Below are positions 59,330 through 64,000 of a stretch of 64,000 nt of DNA, piece after piece. Location of the stretch: assembly GCA_030386875.1 (NCBI GenBank), contig CM059576.1:61007581-61071580 (forward strand). Direction: 5' to 3'. This stretch comes from Morinoia aosen. Its lineage: Eukaryota > Arthropoda > Malacostraca > Amphipoda > Talitridae. Below the pieces are notes generated by a model. It worked only from the letters and a program-made list of their open reading frames with translations. It ran no database searches and had not been told where the DNA came from. The position numbers and the translations under genes were made by a program. Each line of letters starts with the position of its first letter. The stretch's first letter is position 1.

Positions 59330-60700
59330 TCTAGTTGAAATTGTTATTTTTAAAGGATACCTCACTTATAAATAATTTGCAGAATTTTTTTTTGGCCTCG
59401 TTTGTGTCAAGCTTCTCCAATCAGCTTTAGCAACGTGATTAATATTGGATTCGAGGCGTTTGAGCATTTAATTTATGATGAGTAGCATATGCTGAATTTG
59501 AATTGAATGTTTCCAGGATGTATCGATCCATTACAATTTACTGACTGACATGTTGAGAGCAATGGATCCCTATTTTTATACGTTAAATTTCAGCAGTCAC
59601 CGCCCTATATCAGTTGAACCATTGAAATGAATTTAAATTTTTCTTAGTGGGCAGGGATAGCTAATGACTGTACAAGTCAAATTTCATATTGTGACCAGTT
59701 CAAATTATGTGGTGAAAATGCTTGAGGTTTTGTGTAACTTAGAGTCAGACAATTCCTTTCAAACCAGCTTTGGCGATATGATCCACAGTTTCATTCATTA
59801 AAATCCGAGTATTTAATTGTGATGATAAAAACAAAATTTTTCTGAGATATGGTGACGAAGTTTTTGAGAATAAATTTCCCTGCCATCAAATGTGCGGTAA
59901 AAATTTTTTTTTGTTGCAAATTGTTGAATGAATTAAGTGACGGTGCTTAGGAGAATAATTAAATGTAGTGTTTTAAAGTAAGTGATAATTTTCAACGATG
60001 CTGCACTTGCAATTCATTTCATTTCATTCTGCAGTCGGAGAATAACAGTTGAATGCCATTGTGATGAGAATATAGTCAGCGTGAATTGAACTAATGGAAT
60101 CCGATGCATTTGCTAAGCGAATACTCATGCAGAGCTTAGTCTTGAATATGTATTTCATAAATTTTCGGTGTGCTGTTTCCTTATTGAATGATTCCAGGAT
60201 TTGTCACCTTTTAATGCTCATTGGTTTTATGTGTTGAACGATGGCCCGGATGTATTCCTATATTTTTAAGTTGAAACCGCGTTACATCACTTGAAAATTT
60301 GAATAAATGTTGCGTTTTTTTTGGTATGCAAAATATTGGATGACTGAGCAAGTTTAAATTTATTATGACACCTCGATTAAATTTAAATTGAGAGTTTCCT
60401 TGAAGTTTAATATGAATGTAATTTTGCCCTAACAAGCTCAGGAATAGAATTTTTTTTTTCTCACCCGTCGAGGTGAGAGTATTTAAAGAAGAATGGTTGA
60501 TGTCTTCTGCCAAATAATCATGGGATAATTTGAAAAAAAAGAATTTTGCTCCTTGCTGTCAAATGCAAAGTAAATTAAATTTTTCATGCCGGTGTCTGAT
60601 GGAAGCTGAGTCAGTGACGGTGCCCAGAATAATAAATTTTAATGAAGTGTACTCGTTTCCTCTCTGAGAGTGTGTTGCATCTTCTGAAAATGCCCCGCAG
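59330..60700. repeat. Two diverged tandem units of about 0.68 kb
   Basis: Landmarks recur in order at a constant offset of about 680 bp: TTCCAGGAT (about 59,513 and 60,194), CTATTTTTA/CTATATTTTTA, CATCAAATG/TGTCAAATG, and GTGACGGTGC (about 59,938 and 60,616). They are heavily diverged, so old. Confidence 0.5.
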
Positions 60701-62451
60701 CCAATTCTTGGATAAATTTAGTTACTTAGAGATAAAATACCGCCACACACGTGACCAGTAAAGTAAACTCCATTTCTTGAATTTCAGTATTTATAACAAT
60801 TTCATGCAAGACTACAGTGTTCAAGAGTGAGAATTGAATATTGCTTTTTTGAGCTTTTGCTGAATTCGATTGTTTCAAACTGATTTGTTTTGTTATTCTT
60901 CTCAAATTCCGTGGACATAAAATTTTTATAGCGTCATACCACTATTCATATAAAGTCCTTGGAAAATATGATTTTGTTTTGTCGAGTGTGGCGGATAAAT
61001 TTAGTGTACTTCAATCTCAGCGTCCATAAGTGGGATGAAACTTTATTAATAATTAAGTATACGTAGTTTTAGGAAAGGAACACGTGGAGTGCAGACACAT
61101 TTTGCCTATTCAGTTTCATGCCGCCAATGAATAATTTTTCCTTTTTGAAGTGTGCGTTAATGAAAAATTGTGTATTTTTCTTCAAGTCGTTGGTTGTGTA
61201 AGGGAATGTTCAAATTATACTCATGTGAGAGGTGCAAATTGTGTCTTACTGACACCGAATTCTACTACAACGAAAGAGATAGAGTTGTGTAGATTTTGCA
61301 GAAATACTACGCAATTTCTCGAGTCGGATTCAACCTCGTATTTTATCGCAAAGTAAAGTATTGCCTTGTGTGAGAGACGAATATTTCCTGCGTACGCCTG
61401 GGATTATTGTCTCCCTAAACAGGAAAATTTACTTGTCGTATAAAGGTAATTTGCCTGGTGTTTACATATAAATTTATCCCTGAACATCCCTGAGAATTCT
61501 TCAGAATATTTTTGGATTTTTATAATGAATTCCTAGTATTTGTCTAAGCATTCTCTCTCGTTCGTGCGCGGATTTTGGACAGGTTCGTACGAGGTAGCTT
61601 TGCCTGATCAACAAAGTAACTCAAGCGTACCGTCTGAGGTTTGGGCGCGAGATTGAGGGAGCGGGAGCATACGACAATGCTTTGAATGTTGAATGGTAAC
61701 ATGATGAAGCAGTAACGTTAAATAAATTGTGTGGACCGTTTCGTCAGTAATTGAAATTAAATCGTTAATTGATGGCGAGAGTAGGTTTGCATAACTATGA
61801 TGTATTTATCAACTTCATTAGGATATGTTCATTTTCTACAACGAAAGTGCTCAATATTTCGAGATGGAGTGTAATTTCTACAGACGCATTGATTATAGCG
61901 TAAAAATTGAAAATGAATTACGACTGGAATGTACGAGTGAAATCTTCATTGAGAATGTATGTAAGAGAGGTACACCGTGCAGCAGAGAGCCTCTGCCGGA
62001 ATTTTATTGCTTTATGGATAGCACAAGCAATTAAGAAATTGTGGCGGTACGTTCAAGCTGATGTGGTTAAAACTCTAGTGTGGGATTACGGAACGCAAGA
62101 ATGTAGGATGTTGTGAGAACATGGAAAGAATGTGTATTAAATGGTATCAGTAGCATTGAAGTAAATGCGTTTAAATTGATGGACGACGAAGAAAATGATA
62201 TCATTGAATAACAATTGTGCAACTCAAAGGCTGAGAATTAGGTAATCATCATGTTTTTTCATTTTGTGTGTGTTATCAGGATGTTAGATCATCAGAACGG
62301 CTGTTCTCAGCAAAAGTATGATGTAAAGTCCAACAGAGTGATGACACACAGTGTATTCATTGTTCATATAATCTTGCGGCAACGTGGAATCATTTAAATG
62401 TGCTGCACTGTCTCTGGGGCTGAGAATTGAATAAATTTTTATGTCATGTCT

Positions 62452-62785
62452 ATTTTCTCTTGTATGTCGGTGTTGTCATTAATGTCGGATCGCTAGAAAA
62501 GCCTTCGCGGCCGAGTATAACGCAAAGTCCGATGATCTGGCAATACCCAATTTATGTGTAATTTTTCTCTTGTATGTCGGTGTTGTCATTAATGTCGGAT
62601 CGCTAGAAAAGCCTTCGCGGCCGAGTATAACGTAAAGTCCGATGATCTGACAATACCCAATTTATGTGTAATTTTTCTCTTGTGTGTCGGTGTTGTCATA
62701 ATGTCTGATCGTTAGAAAAGCCTTCGCGGCAGAGTATAACGTAAAGTTAGACGCCTTGACAATACCCAATGTATATGTGTTTTTT
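62452..62785. repeat. 110-bp tandem repeat, 3 copies
   Basis: Units start TTTTCTCTTGTATGTCGG at about 62,454, 62,564 and 62,674. The first two are almost identical and the third has drifted. A weaker fourth relative lies upstream at about 62,265-62,335 (shared GATGTAAAGTCC-like end). Confidence 0.9.
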
Positions 62786-63410
62786 TTCATTGATACGTAT
62801 TCAGGATTTCGGCCTACCAGGCAATTCTCCTGCTAGTTCGTACGTCATGAGCAAGAATATTTTATTTCTTCGGAATATTTAGGTGATTCAACTGATTAGT
62901 AACACCGTCGAACGAATTTCGGCTTTGGCTAGAGTTGGTTGAGGATACCGAAAGTAAATATTTATGTATGTATGTAGGAATTCTTCGCGTAGCTCACGTC
63001 CGCCTCACTCAAGGCAGATTTGAAGGAAACCGAGGAAACATTTCTTACGGAATGCGCTGTCTCTCGATTACCAAGTAACCATGTTAGACAATCAAACGCG
63101 TATTTTCGGAAGGAGATCATTAACCATTAACGCGAACCTCGGGGGTTTTACGTTATGCTAGTCGACAAGCTGACTGAGAACAAAACCTGAAGGTCTTCGT
63201 AAGTAAATGTGCTTTTTTTTTGTTTACAATGAAAGAGCTTATGAGCTCCAACGTGGGAGTCCAACGCGTATAGACGCAGTAATCTACAGTATTTGTCCGC
63301 GAATTGACGCAACGAGGATCTACGGAATATTCCACGAGTTCACGTGACGCCAAGGATGAATTTTTAATGGAAAGCTTCAGTAATTTCGATTCTCAGCAGG
63401 GGGCCCCTCC

Positions 63411-63462
63411 CCAGGATCAGTAGCAAGCCAGGATCAGTAGCAAGCCAGGATCAGTCGCAAGC
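63411..63462. repeat. 17-bp tandem repeat, 3 copies
   Basis: CCAGGATCAGTAGCAAG repeats three times with one substitution. It is followed by CAACAACAACAA-rich sequence. Confidence 0.9.
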
Positions 63463-64000
63463 CGAAGAGGAGTAGCACGTCACAGGAACAACAACAACAA
63501 GCTGTACCTAGGTGCACAGGAGGAGCAACAGCAAGTTTTTGTTGCAAGAAATACGTCTACTCTGAATCACAGGATGAAATGATAATTATGAGGAAGAAAA
63601 CTTGAGGTTGGAAAATCACCTCCACTTTGAGATTGTGTTTTTAGGTGGATTGCAACCGAGAAAGCTGAAAGGATGTCTCTGCTTGTAAGAAATTCGCCAA
63701 TTTCTCGATCTCTAATTTATATGTTTATATATGTCGATGAATTTGCCGAGAGCAATTCGAGAATAATATGGCGTGTGTGTTTTATTTGACGCGTGTAAGT
63801 TGTCGGATATGTGCGGTATCTTTACTGTGTTCTTTGCTATTTGCGTACTACAATAATGTGTGTAAGAGATGCGTTTCAATTATTTAGTGTGTGTCAGGTA
63901 TCAATGAATTTTTCATAAATGTGTCAACATTGGCGTGTTACAAGAATGTAAATGATGAGGTTATATGTAAGGATATTTTCATGTCGGGAAAAGCGAAGGG

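Larger units (their letters stand above)
58348..63990 (+). other. T/G-rich non-coding tract with repeats
   Basis: About 5.6 kb without a convincing gene. Small frames include 58,452-58,643 (ATG, hydrophobic N-terminus FVLILLTLLF, two Cys) and 61,150-61,356 (Cys-rich, no ATG); both are weak. Repeats are listed separately. It may be a long first intron or the body of a large retroelement. Confidence 0.4.

Noticed and set aside
62452-62785. CRISPR-like array
   Set aside because: The whole 110-bp unit repeats with no unique spacers, and the genome is eukaryotic.

Overview
The window looks like AT-rich nuclear DNA from an arthropod, most likely an insect. The evidence is canonical GT/AG introns, an insect-type secreted or membrane alkaline phosphatase, a DUF4806-type protein, and a dense mix of animal transposable elements (LINE, tRNA-derived SINE, LTR element, piggyBac-type MITEs, Tc1/mariner and GIY-YIG retroelement remnants). 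I could not fix the species. No bacterial-type operons, tRNA or rRNA genes, or CRISPR arrays were seen.

Region 1 (about 1-29,500, minus strand) holds the 5' half of an alkaline phosphatase gene. Eight coding exons join in frame with correct GT/AG sites and phases: 29481-29364, 28612-28477, 10635-10551, 9257-9170, 8438-8337, 5506-5331, 3931-3809 and 3444-3351. They encode about 307 residues: a signal peptide, the N-terminal GDG metal site, the catalytic Ser motif and a THATP metal-site segment. The remaining C-terminal part lies beyond the left edge. Intron 2 is about 17.8 kb and is filled with mobile DNA: a piggyBac-type MITE; a degenerate LINE (16.1-21.1 kb) interrupted by a tRNA-type SINE; a compact hairpin; and a 5.6-kb LTR element with PBS and PPT but no gag/pol, itself carrying a second MITE copy.

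Region 2 (29.5-49.9 kb) has no host gene I can support. It holds a mariner-like transposase ruin, a structured repeat that also occurs at 0.7-1.8 kb, a GIY-YIG endonuclease fragment of a Penelope-type element, a possible 3.6-kb element with 39-bp terminal inverted repeats (TIRs), a perfect 32-bp hairpin, and a fold-back element with arms of about 204 bp.

Region 3 (49.9-55.9 kb, minus strand) is a complete six-exon gene for a 307-residue DUF4806-family protein: 55892-55667, 54820-54661, 54314-54116, 52447-52273, 51373-51257 and 49976-49930, followed by an AATAAA signal. A decayed LINE C-terminus sits in its last intron.

Region 4 (56-64 kb) has no confident protein gene. It has a CCAAT/TATA promoter-like block at 57.4 kb, a CAG/CAAC-rich leader ending at a consensus splice donor (58,347), then about 5.6 kb of T/G-rich DNA with diverged 0.68-kb duplications, a 110-bp x3 tandem array and a 17-bp x3 array. 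It could be the 5' end of a gene running off the right edge, or another LTR-type element.

No clear new multi-gene system was found. The most unusual items are the fold-back element, the perfect CRE-bearing hairpin, the gag/pol-less LTR element with a spliced-leader layout, and the direct-inverted-direct repeat family.
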